A stretch of 7,807 nt of DNA from Acetofilamentum sp. Its GTDB lineage: Bacteria; Bacteroidota; Bacteroidia; Bacteroidales; DTU049. Positions within the stretch are counted from its first letter, which is position 1. The number at the start of each line of letters is the position of its first letter. Both the position numbers and the translations under genes were made by a program. The notes under the pieces were generated by a model. It saw only the letters and a list, made by a program, of their open reading frames with translations, did not search any database and was not told the DNA's origin. Positions 1-6,325 of the stretch are shown here, one piece after another. The stretch spans positions 1 to 7,807 of the forward strand of contig DYON01000124.1 in assembly GCA_020720525.1 (NCBI GenBank), written 5' to 3'.

Positions 1-158
1 TCCAGAATGACAACAGGCTGTCGTCTGTGGTATTCAATTATTCTCATTCGTTCTCACACGTTCCGAGACATCGGAAGTATTGTGTGCAATAAGTACATCG
101 ATTTTTCGCTCACTTAGTCTAATCTTTTGACGTCACGATTACAGCGTGATAAATTTTT

Positions 159-170
159 AATTTGCAAATT
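159..170. repeat. AT-rich 12-bp perfect palindrome
   Basis: AATTTGCAAATT is a perfect 12-base palindrome with no spacer. It lies about 25 bases after another palindrome, TGACGTCA (128-135). Both are over 350 bases from the moeA promoter. They could be protein-binding sites for an upstream or divergent unit, or chance in AT-rich DNA. No flanking promoter element was identified here. Confidence 0.3.
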
Positions 171-203
171 CTCGAATTCACCAATTCAATTCCGTTTAAC
201 CCA

Positions 204-244
204 TTGATTTGAAAACAATCAAGCAAATCATTGCTTGCAATGAT
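204..244. repeat. Two adjacent AT-rich hairpins
   Basis: TTGATT (204-209) pairs with AATCAA (217-222) across a 7-base loop. Five bases later ATCATTG (227-233) pairs with CAATGAT (238-244) across a CTTG loop. An alternative pairing, GATTTG (206-211) with CAAATC (224-229), would exclude both. The geometry suggests mutually exclusive RNA or DNA folds, but the stems are short and AT-rich. They lie upstream of the moeA promoter, so they would be transcribed only from something further upstream. Confidence 0.4.
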
Positions 245-255
245 GCAGCTTCATC

Positions 256-282
256 CCTGCCTGCGTGGCGCAGTCAGGCAGG
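256..282. repeat. GC-rich intergenic palindrome, CCTGCCTG type
   Basis: CCTGCCTG (256-263) is repeated inverted as CAGGCAGG (275-282) around an 11-base centre. The centre holds a second inverted repeat, CTGCG-TGG-CGCAG (261-273), which competes with or extends the outer stem. It is a sharp GC island in AT-rich DNA. Short palindromes of this kind are, as I recall, common as dispersed intergenic repeats in Bacteroidota; copy number cannot be judged here. No T-run follows, so it is not a standard rho-independent terminator. Confidence 0.65.
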
Positions 283-330
283 TGTGCAAATTGTTAACCT
301 TGCTGGTGCAATTCTTTTTCTGCGAACCGA

Positions 331-346
331 TCCGCCTGCTGGCGGA
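331..346. repeat. GC-rich intergenic palindrome, TCCGCC type
   Basis: TCCGCC (331-336) and GGCGGA (341-346) form a perfect 6-bp stem around TGCT. It lies 48 bases after the CCTGCCTG palindrome. The next bases are AGAGCTC, so no U-tract follows and an intrinsic terminator is unlikely. It looks like a small dispersed palindromic repeat. Confidence 0.6.
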
Positions 347-485
347 GAGCTCATGAATACCAAAAAGCAGTTTAAGCTATGAATAAATCTACGAAATCTG
401 CGGACGATTTTTTTCTATAATTGTTTATCAGTGTAATTGAACAAACCTATCCAACTTCTGGTATTTTTCAAACTATTTCCCCCGT

Positions 486-517
486 CTTGCCCATTTATGC
501 AATTCGATGTACCTTTG
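486..517 (+). promoter_or_regulatory. Bacteroidetes-type promoter of moeA
   Basis: CTTG at 486-489 is followed after 20 bases by TACCTTTG at 510-517. This matches the Bacteroidota primary sigma factor consensus (TTTG, 19-21 bases, TAnnTTTG). Transcription should begin a few bases after 517, leaving a leader of only about 10-15 bases before the ATG at 536. This argues strongly against the upstream TTG start at 437 for moeA. Confidence 0.8.
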
Positions 518-535
518 CACCGAAGATTTATTGTT

Positions 536-1708
536 ATGATATCGTTCGAAGAAGCCCTACATATTGTTTCTACACTTCCGGTGAGGTCAGTTGTCGAAAC
601 CATCCCTTTCGAAAATGCCAACGGTCGCATTTTGTCCGAAAATGTATTTGCCGATATGGACATGCCTCCATTCGACAAATCGGCTGTGGATGGATTTGCA
701 TGCCGCAGCGAAGATGTTGCAACACCACTCGAAATTATCGAAACCGTTGCTGCCGGGCAAATGCCAACAAAAACAGTTGTTCAAGGCACTTGCATCCGAA
801 TTATGACCGGCGCCCCAGTGCCCAATGGTGCTAACCGAATTTTGATGGTCGAAGATTGCGAATTGTCCAAAAATACAATTGTTTACAAAGGCAAATCGAA
901 AGCTATAAATATTTGTTTTTTGGGCGAAGATGTGCGAAAAGGCGCACAAATGCTCGATGCTGGAACATTTATCGAGCCTCAACATATTGCAGTTTTGGCC
1001 GAAATGGGCAAAGTGAATCCGTCTGTTTTTAAACAGATTTCGGTTGGAGTGATGAGTACTGGCGATGAATTGGTTGAGCCTCATCAAGTTCCGAAATCAT
1101 CGCAAATACGCAACAGCAATTCGTGGCAGTTGATGGCTCAGATTCGAAAAGCTGGCGGATTGCCCCGCTATTATGGCATTGTTTCCGATTCTTTCGACCA
1201 AACAGTTGTGACTCTATGGAAAGCAACCAATGAAAACGATTTGGTTTTTCTGAGCGGAGGTGTTTCGGCTGGCGAATTCGATTTTGTTCCCAAAGCTATG
1301 CAGAAATTGGGCTTCGACATTTTGTTCGATAGCATTGCTGTTCAACCCGGTCGGCCAACTACCCTTGCGCAAAACGGGCATAAATTCATTTTTGGTTTGC
1401 CTGGCAATCCAGTTTCGTCGTTTGTTCAGTTTCATTTGCTTGGACAAATTCTTCTCAAACGCATGACTGGAGGCGTTCCGAAGCAGATTGTGATTAGCGG
1501 AATTACTGGCAAAGCCATAACGCGACGCAAAGCGGATCGAAAATCGTTTTACCCAGTTTATATCGACGAAGCAGGAAAAGTAAATACAGTCGAATACAAT
1601 GGTTCGGCGCATATCAACTCGCTTTCAAATGCAGTTGGTTTTATTTCGATGGAAATTGGCGAGTTTGAAATTGCAGAAGGGAGCCGAATTGATGTTCGAC
1701 TGTTTTAA
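536..1708 (+). CDS. moeA: Molybdopterin molybdenumtransferase MoeA
   Basis: A 390-residue protein, close to the usual MoeA length. MoeA inserts molybdate (or tungstate) into adenylylated molybdopterin, the last step of molybdenum cofactor synthesis, in the cytoplasm. Family landmarks appear in order: PFDKSAVDGFA (45-55), RIMTGAPVPNGAN (88-100), VGVMSTGDEL (170-179) opening the MoCF-binding domain, IRNSNS (191-196), LSGGVSAGEFD (239-249), QPGRP (270-274) and FGLPGNP (286-292), with a C-terminal beta domain after about 320. Lysine usually occupies the middle of the PGKP motif; here it is Arg273, a conservative change. I start it at ATG 536 because a promoter with a very short leader lies just upstream; the frame itself stays open to TTG 437. 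The end overlaps moaA by 17 bases. Confident from motifs; metal preference cannot be read. Confidence 0.95.
   Translation: MISFEEALHIVSTLPVRSVVETIPFENANGRILSENVFADMDMPPFDKSAVDGFACRSEDVATPLEIIETVAAGQMPTKTVVQGTCIRIMTGAPVPNGANRILMVEDCELSKNTIVYKGKSKAINICFLGEDVRKGAQMLDAGTFIEPQHIAVLAEMGKVNPSVFKQISVGVMSTGDELVEPHQVPKSSQIRNSNSWQLMAQIRKAGGLPRYYGIVSDSFDQTVVTLWKATNENDLVFLSGGVSAGEFDFVPKAMQKLGFDILFDSIAVQPGRPTTLAQNGHKFIFGLPGNPVSSFVQFHLLGQILLKRMTGGVPKQIVISGITGKAITRRKADRKSFYPVYIDEAGKVNTVEYNGSAHINSLSNAVGFISMEIGEFEIAEGSRIDVRLF
1678..1683 (+). promoter_or_regulatory. Shine-Dalgarno-like site for moaA
   Basis: AGGGAG, inside the end of moeA, lies 8 bases before the ATG at 1692. It is the best ribosome-binding sequence I found among the starts in this window and supports 1692 as the moaA start rather than an earlier codon in the same open frame. 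Confidence 0.5.
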
Positions 1709-2492
1709 TCGAAAAATCGACTATTTACGCATCTCGGTTACCGACCGATGCAACCTGCGCTGTACCTATTGTATGCCAGCCGAAGGCGTTGTAATGATGA
1801 GCCATAGCGAAATTCTTTCGTTCGACGAAATTGCAGATGTAGTTCGATTTGGCGTAAAAAATGGCATCAGAAAAGTTCGAATCACTGGCGGCGAACCTCT
1901 TGTTAGAAAAGGAATTGTGAATTTGGTGTCGATGTTGGCTGCAATTGATGGAATTGAAGATTTGTCGATGACCACCAATGGAATTTTACTTACCCAAATG
2001 GCTGCCGATCTTCGCAAAGCAGGACTACAACGTGTTAATATCAGTCTCGACACAATGAATCCTGAAAAATATGCCCAAATCACGCGGATTGGAAATTTGA
2101 CCGATGTCCTTTCGGGAATCGATGCTGCTATTGCTGCCAGATTAAAACCTATTAAGCTCAATTGTGTTGTTCAGCATTCGTCCGACGAACCCGATGCGGT
2201 TGCCGTTCGCAAATTTGCGGCAGAAAAAGACCTCGAGGCGCGTTTCATTCATTTGATGAATCTCGAAACTGGCGAATTTTCGCAGGTCGAAGGTGGCGAA
2301 GGCGGACATTGTTCAACCTGCAATAGGTTGCGGCTCACAGCCAATGGCCTGCTGAAGCCATGTCTTTTTAGCAACCTTGGATACTCTGTTCGCGAATTGG
2401 GAATTGCCGAAGCATTCAATTTGGCATTGAAAAACAAACCTAAAAGCGGCAATAGTTCTCAAACACACAATTTCTACAATATTGGCGGTTGA
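1692..2492 (+). CDS. moaA: Compact GTP 3',8-cyclase MoaA (radical SAM)
   Basis: MoaA turns GTP into 3',8-cyclo-GTP, the first committed step of molybdenum cofactor synthesis. The radical-SAM cluster motif is C20-x3-C24-x2-C27, preceded by the GTP-binding Arg13 (RISVTDRC). GGEP (66-69) is the SAM-binding motif. The second cluster is C207-x2-C210-x13-C224, with CNRLRLT carrying the two further GTP-binding arginines (212, 214). The protein ends in the conserved Gly-Gly (265-266). All known catalytic elements are therefore present. At 266 residues it is clearly shorter than typical MoaA (roughly 325-340): about 50 residues are missing between the two cluster motifs, just before residue 207, and the tail after C224 is also shorter. 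The frame is unbroken, so this looks like a true short form. The 17-base overlap with moeA implies translational coupling. Confidence 0.9.
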   Translation: MFDCFNRKIDYLRISVTDRCNLRCTYCMPAEGVVMMSHSEILSFDEIADVVRFGVKNGIRKVRITGGEPLVRKGIVNLVSMLAAIDGIEDLSMTTNGILLTQMAADLRKAGLQRVNISLDTMNPEKYAQITRIGNLTDVLSGIDAAIAARLKPIKLNCVVQHSSDEPDAVAVRKFAAEKDLEARFIHLMNLETGEFSQVEGGEGGHCSTCNRLRLTANGLLKPCLFSNLGYSVRELGIAEAFNLALKNKPKSGNSSQTHNFYNIGG

Positions 2493-2526
2493 TTTTGTTT
2501 AGAGTTTTGGCTTGATGTAACATTTT

Positions 2527-2557
2527 TTTGTCCGACCCCAACAATTCACTATCTTTG
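2527..2557 (+). promoter_or_regulatory. Bacteroidetes-type promoter of the S8 protease
   Basis: TTTG (2527-2530), 19 bases, then TATCTTTG (2550-2557): a near-perfect match to the Bacteroidota consensus. The start codon follows 17 bases after the -7 box, giving a leader of roughly 10 bases without a Shine-Dalgarno sequence. It separates the protease unit from the moeA-moaA unit, though I see no terminator hairpin in the 81-base gap. Confidence 0.8.
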
Positions 2558-2573
2558 CCTAAACGTTCTACCT

Positions 2574-5363
2574 ATGAAAGCATTTCACTTTCTGCTGAGC
2601 ATTGTTTTTGTCGTTTTGGTATTTAACGGCAAAGCACAAAATTCTCAAAACTTCAAATTGCCAGCCGGTGTTGCCGAAGGCGATTATTTGCAAGGACATG
2701 TTATCCTCAAATTTATTCCCGAAAATGTCGATTCGGAGAAATTCAATTCTTTTCTAAATCGCATAGATGCCGATACCATCTACAAAAAATTTCCTTTTAG
2801 TCCAATTCCGAAAGAAAAGACCAATAAATATGGTCAGCCACTCACCGACTTAAGTCTCATTTACGAAGTAGAATTCAATCCTTTATTTCCAATTGAAGAT
2901 GCAATAAATGTTCTTCTTTCATCTGGGATGCTCGAATATGCTGTGCCAAACTATTTGCCGCATATTATGTACACTCCAAACGATCCCAATATAGCATCGC
3001 AATATCATCTTACCAATATCCGTGCATATCAGGCATGGGATATCTGCAAAGGCGATAGCAATACGGTGGTTGGAATTACCGATACAGGAATCGATTTTGC
3101 GCATCCCGATTTGGTGAATGCTGTGAAATACAACTACAACGACCCAATTGATGGACTCGACAACGACAACGATGGCTATGTTGATAATTATAGAGGCTGG
3201 GATATGGGTTCGTGGGACAACAATCCTCAGTTTGGCGCCAGAGCTCACGGAATACATGTTTGTGGAATTTCGGGAGCCTCGGCCAACAATACTTATGGAA
3301 TTGCTGGAACTGGATTTAATTGCAAAATTCTTCCTGTAAAAGTCGATAATCAAAATGGAAATTTAGTTGCCACATACCAATCGGTTGTTTATGCTGCCGA
3401 TCACGGATGCAAGGTTATCAATTGTTCTTGGGGAAGTTCATTTTCGCCAGGACAATATGGGCAAGATATTGTGAATTATGTTACTTTCAATCGTGGAGCC
3501 TTGGTTGTGGCTTCGGCAGGCAACTCGAATAGTCTCAATCCCATTTATCCTGCATCGTACAATTATGTATTGAGCGTTGCAGCAACCGATGTAAACGATG
3601 TGAAATGGATCAATAGCAGCTTTGGTTACTATATCGATATTTCTGCTCCTGGCAAAGATGTGTATTCAACTTGGGGTGGGGGAGGTTTTATAACCTCAAG
3701 TGGAACGTCGATGTCGGGGCCATGTGTTGCAGGTGCTGCTGCATTGGTTTCGGATTATTATCCACAACTCAATATGCTCCAAATAGCCGAGCGATTGCGC
3801 ACTACAGCCGATATTATCGACACAATTGCAGCAAATACACCCTATGCAAATTGGCTGGGTACTGGTCGTTTGAATATGTACCGTGCATTGACCGATCCTT
3901 TTTCTCCATCAATTCGACTCGATTCATATTCTTTTTCCGATAGTGCCGATCTTACGTTTTTCCCAGGCGACACATTATACGTAAATGTGTCGGTTCTCAA
4001 TTATCTCGATACCAGTTCGGCCAATTTGTATGCTCAGCTCGAATGTCTTTCGCCTTATGTGGCTCTGATCGATTCGATTTGGACTATTGGCGAATTGCCA
4101 ACAATGAATTATGCCAACAATTATTCAGCATCGTTTCGGTTGAAGCTTTTAAATGTTCCGCCTAGCACCAAACTCGATTTTCTAATTCATTTTCACGATA
4201 ACAGTTATTCATCGACCGATTTTTTTTCAACCAATGTGAACAAAGACTACAAATTGCTCGATACCAATCAAATTGCAGTTACAGTAACAAGCAACGGCAA
4301 TTTGGGCTACAACGATCTTATCAATTTGTTTCAGGGCGACGGTTTGCGTTTCGAAGACTATTCGAGCATGGTGTCGGGAATTGGAATGATGTGTGGTACT
4401 TCGCTATTGAAAGTCTCCGACAATCTTTACAGCATTATAGAACCAGTCGATACCGATTGGGTTGCCACTATGTTTGTTCAGAATGTTGTTCCAGCTCCTC
4501 TTGGCGACAAATGCTTCAGTTCGGCCTACAACGACAATGGAGTTGATTCGGTATTCCGAATTCATGTTTCGGTGAAGCAGCTCACTTATGCTTGGAATAC
4601 GCCCGAAGATGAAAATTTTGTAATGGTTCGTTATACTTTTTTTAACAACGATACAGTGAATTTGAGCAATTTTTATGCTGGTTTATTTGCCGATTGGGAT
4701 ATAATCACGTCAAACGAAAATCGTTGTTGGTACGATGCATCGCTCAAAACTATTATAGCTTCAAACCTCGATTCATCGCTGTTTGCGGCTATACATCTGC
4801 TTGGGCAAGCTCCTTCGTTTTATTATGCACTCGATTTGGATGGCTTCAACAGCAGCATTACCATTACCGACGGTTTTTCCGAAAGCGAAAAGTACAGTAT
4901 GCTCAAAGCCAATCGAACCAGTGCAGGAACCGATTTTCAGGGCAACGATATTGCCGCAATGTCAAGTTCGGGGCCCTATACCATTGCTCCTGCCGATTCG
5001 TTGCAGCTCACTTTTGCCATTATTGCAGGGCACAACTATCACGAAATTGAAGAGGCCGTCAATAGAGCCGATGTTCGCTTTGTCGATCCAATGCTTTCGA
5101 TTCAAGATAATACTGTTTCGAATAATTTGCTATTGTATCCCAATCCGGCAGCAGATATTCTCTACTTTGTAGTGCCTTCTGTCTTGAATACATCGACTGT
5201 GCGAATTCTTGATATTTCGGGTCGAGTATGTCTTTCTTCAACTATCAATTCCAATTCAAATTCGTGTAGTGTAAACATAAGCTCTTTGCAACAAGGGCTC
5301 TATTTGGTCGAAATATCGGGTGCAAATGGTCAATTTTCATCACTTTTTTCAATTGCCCGATGA
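2574..5363 (+). CDS. Secreted subtilisin-like (S8) protease with T9SS tail
   Basis: A 929-residue exported serine protease. Residues 1-21 form a Sec signal peptide ending in KAQ. Residues about 25-130 look like an N-terminal propeptide. The S8 catalytic domain spans about 140-440: Asp170 (ITDTGID), His225 (HGIHVCG), oxyanion Asn317 (ASAGN) and Ser379 (SGTSMSG), all intact. An Asp-rich loop (190-206, DGLDNDNDG) may bind calcium. Residues about 445-835 are beta-rich, with no domain I can name. The last 75-80 residues (LLLYPNP at 852-858, then ILDISGRV and LQQGLYLVEI) are a type A T9SS C-terminal sorting domain, removed when the protein is released or anchored at the cell surface. It likely degrades extracellular protein. 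It has its own promoter and overlaps the next gene by ATGA. Substrate unknown. Confidence 0.93.
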   Translation: MKAFHFLLSIVFVVLVFNGKAQNSQNFKLPAGVAEGDYLQGHVILKFIPENVDSEKFNSFLNRIDADTIYKKFPFSPIPKEKTNKYGQPLTDLSLIYEVEFNPLFPIEDAINVLLSSGMLEYAVPNYLPHIMYTPNDPNIASQYHLTNIRAYQAWDICKGDSNTVVGITDTGIDFAHPDLVNAVKYNYNDPIDGLDNDNDGYVDNYRGWDMGSWDNNPQFGARAHGIHVCGISGASANNTYGIAGTGFNCKILPVKVDNQNGNLVATYQSVVYAADHGCKVINCSWGSSFSPGQYGQDIVNYVTFNRGALVVASAGNSNSLNPIYPASYNYVLSVAATDVNDVKWINSSFGYYIDISAPGKDVYSTWGGGGFITSSGTSMSGPCVAGAAALVSDYYPQLNMLQIAERLRTTADIIDTIAANTPYANWLGTGRLNMYRALTDPFSPSIRLDSYSFSDSADLTFFPGDTLYVNVSVLNYLDTSSANLYAQLECLSPYVALIDSIWTIGELPTMNYANNYSASFRLKLLNVPPSTKLDFLIHFHDNSYSSTDFFSTNVNKDYKLLDTNQIAVTVTSNGNLGYNDLINLFQGDGLRFEDYSSMVSGIGMMCGTSLLKVSDNLYSIIEPVDTDWVATMFVQNVVPAPLGDKCFSSAYNDNGVDSVFRIHVSVKQLTYAWNTPEDENFVMVRYTFFNNDTVNLSNFYAGLFADWDIITSNENRCWYDASLKTIIASNLDSSLFAAIHLLGQAPSFYYALDLDGFNSSITITDGFSESEKYSMLKANRTSAGTDFQGNDIAAMSSSGPYTIAPADSLQLTFAIIAGHNYHEIEEAVNRADVRFVDPMLSIQDNTVSNNLLLYPNPAADILYFVVPSVLNTSTVRILDISGRVCLSSTINSNSNSCSVNISSLQQGLYLVEISGANGQFSSLFSIAR

Positions 5364-6190
5364 CAGATACTCAGCAAAAACCTAAAAAAAACTGGAATAT
5401 TCTGGTGCCTTTCTTTTTCGACGATTTGAGCAACTTTGCTTTGCAAGAAGCTATTTCGCTTTGCAAAGCATTCGAAGCTGGTTTGGTGCTATTTTGTCCT
5501 AAAGCCAACGATGAGAAACGATTGAAGCTTGCCGAAATTACTGCGCATATTCAGCAAAATCATTCCATCAGCGTTCAATCGTTTGCCCCCGAAGAGAATA
5601 CTTTTCAATTGCTGTTTGCTTTGGCTTCGAAAACGGAATCGATACTGATTGTTATAGCTCACAATAGAAGCGAAACATCTCTTTCGCTATCGCTGTCGGC
5701 ATCGCTTCGCAAAATGCGAAAGTCGCGAACACCATTTTTAATGGTGCCAGCAACCATTCACACCAAATCGTTCGACAATATTGTCTATTCCATGAGTTAT
5801 CAAAAGCAGGAAAAAGAAAAAATTCTTTGGGCGAGCTATTTTGGGCGCATCTGCGGAAGCAAGGTGCATGTTTCGTTGCCCAAAGTGAGCGATCAACTTT
5901 TTAAATCGGGAATCATGGGAAATATTCAGGCTATGAAAAAATTGTACGAAAATGCCGAAATCAAGCACGAAATAGTTCCAGTTGCTGCCACCATCTACAA
6001 AGCAGATAGGCTGGCATTGAAGTACAGTTCAACCATTGCGGCTGGAGCATATCTTATTCTCACGACATTGCGACCCGATATTTTTGATTTTTTTAGTGGT
6101 ACTGCCGAAAAAAATGCAATTTGCAACGAATTTAATATTCCTGTGCTTTGCATAAACCCCCACGACGATTTGTACGTACTCTGCAATTGA
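5360..6190 (+). CDS. Tandem universal stress protein (UspA)-like protein
   Basis: A 276-residue cytoplasmic protein that looks like two fused Usp domains. The first (about 12-132) begins NILVPFFFDDLSNFALQEA, the usual first strand and helix of Usp, and ends with ILIVIAH and TPFLMVPA. The second (about 138-268) begins FDNIVYSMSY, has a strand KVHVSLPKV, and ends with NIPVLCINP, a typical Usp closing strand. The ATP-binding G-x2-G-x9-G-S/T motif is not recognisable: the region before the last strand reads DFFSGTAEKNAICNEF. Nucleotide binding is therefore doubtful. No signal peptide or membrane segment. The start codon overlaps the protease stop (ATGA), so the two genes are probably co-transcribed and translationally coupled. 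Family is likely from pattern; no specific function can be assigned. Confidence 0.75.
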   Translation: MTDTQQKPKKNWNILVPFFFDDLSNFALQEAISLCKAFEAGLVLFCPKANDEKRLKLAEITAHIQQNHSISVQSFAPEENTFQLLFALASKTESILIVIAHNRSETSLSLSLSASLRKMRKSRTPFLMVPATIHTKSFDNIVYSMSYQKQEKEKILWASYFGRICGSKVHVSLPKVSDQLFKSGIMGNIQAMKKLYENAEIKHEIVPVAATIYKADRLALKYSSTIAAGAYLILTTLRPDIFDFFSGTAEKNAICNEFNIPVLCINPHDDLYVLCN

Positions 6191-6325
6191 TGCGCTACGA
6201 TAACTGATTCAAACCTACTGATAACTTATTTTTTGAACCAAATAGACAATATTTTCTCGAATACCCTTTTATTACATTGAAAAAGTTTTAATTTTGCACC
6301 GAAACAACACTCAAAACGTTTTGAT
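6191..6325. other. Intergenic gap without an obvious terminator
   Basis: This 135-base AT-rich gap separates the protease/Usp unit from the third unit. It holds a 7-base direct repeat GATAACT (6199-6205 and 6220-6226) and a T-run at 6229-6234, but no stem precedes the T-run, so I do not call a terminator. The -7 box of the next unit lies at 6289-6296. Confidence 0.4.
6289..6296 (+). promoter_or_regulatory. Probable -7 box upstream of the membrane protein gene
   Basis: TAATTTTG matches TAnnTTTG, 29 bases before the ATG at 6326. The -33 half is weak: only TTTT (6267-6270) sits at about the right distance (18 bases), and the ATTG at 6276-6279 is too close. Weaker than the two promoters upstream of moeA and the protease. 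Confidence 0.5.

Larger units (their letters stand above)
1..485. other. Non-coding upstream region, no supportable gene
   Basis: I find no convincing gene here. One + frame is open from base 1 to a TAG at 115-117, but it resembles no protein I know and could be the tail of an upstream gene at most. A minus-strand frame over about 1-130 is open for some 32 codons but has no ATG. Composition is AT-rich and broken by two GC-rich palindromes (256-282 and 331-346) and several AT-rich inverted repeats (159-170, 204-222, 227-244). Two ATG-started mini-frames (353-382 and 379-420) overlap by ATGA but code for only 9 and 13 residues. The region probably spans the 3' end of the upstream transcript and the regulatory DNA of moeA. 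Confidence 0.6.

Noticed and set aside
1..117. Tail of an upstream gene on the + strand
   Set aside because: Open for 38 codons to the edge, but the translation has no recognisable family signature.
204..346. Molybdenum-cofactor riboswitch upstream of moeA
   Set aside because: The hairpins lie upstream of the likely promoter (486-517), so they would not be in the moeA leader, and I cannot recognise the conserved riboswitch core.
394..414. Rho-independent terminator (weak stem plus T-run)
   Set aside because: The stem is only 5 mostly A-T pairs with a 7-base loop, too weak to call.
353..420. Two overlapping mini-genes (9 and 13 codons, ATGA junction)
   Set aside because: Too short to support as genes, without promoter or ribosome-binding site; such an overlap can arise by chance.
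437..535. Upstream TTG start adding 33 residues to MoeA
   Set aside because: The extra residues do not resemble the MoeA N-terminus, and the promoter -7 box at 510-517 lies inside this stretch, so they would not be transcribed from it.
587..1087. Long minus-strand open frame opposite moeA (likewise 1214-1612, 1766-2161, 2919-3353, 6989-7426)
   Set aside because: Antisense shadows of well-supported + strand genes; their translations show no domain or promoter.
1599..1691. Upstream start extending MoaA by 31 residues
   Set aside because: The extension is moeA sequence read in another frame. The protein from 1692 begins as MoaA usually does, with a Shine-Dalgarno-like site at 1678-1683.
1692..2492. 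MoaA as a decayed or frameshifted pseudogene
   Set aside because: It is shorter than usual, but the frame is continuous, both cluster motifs are intact and the C-terminal Gly-Gly is preserved.
4694..5172. Additional + strand frames inside the protease
   Set aside because: Out-of-frame translations of the protease gene, with no promoter or ribosome-binding site and no family resemblance.
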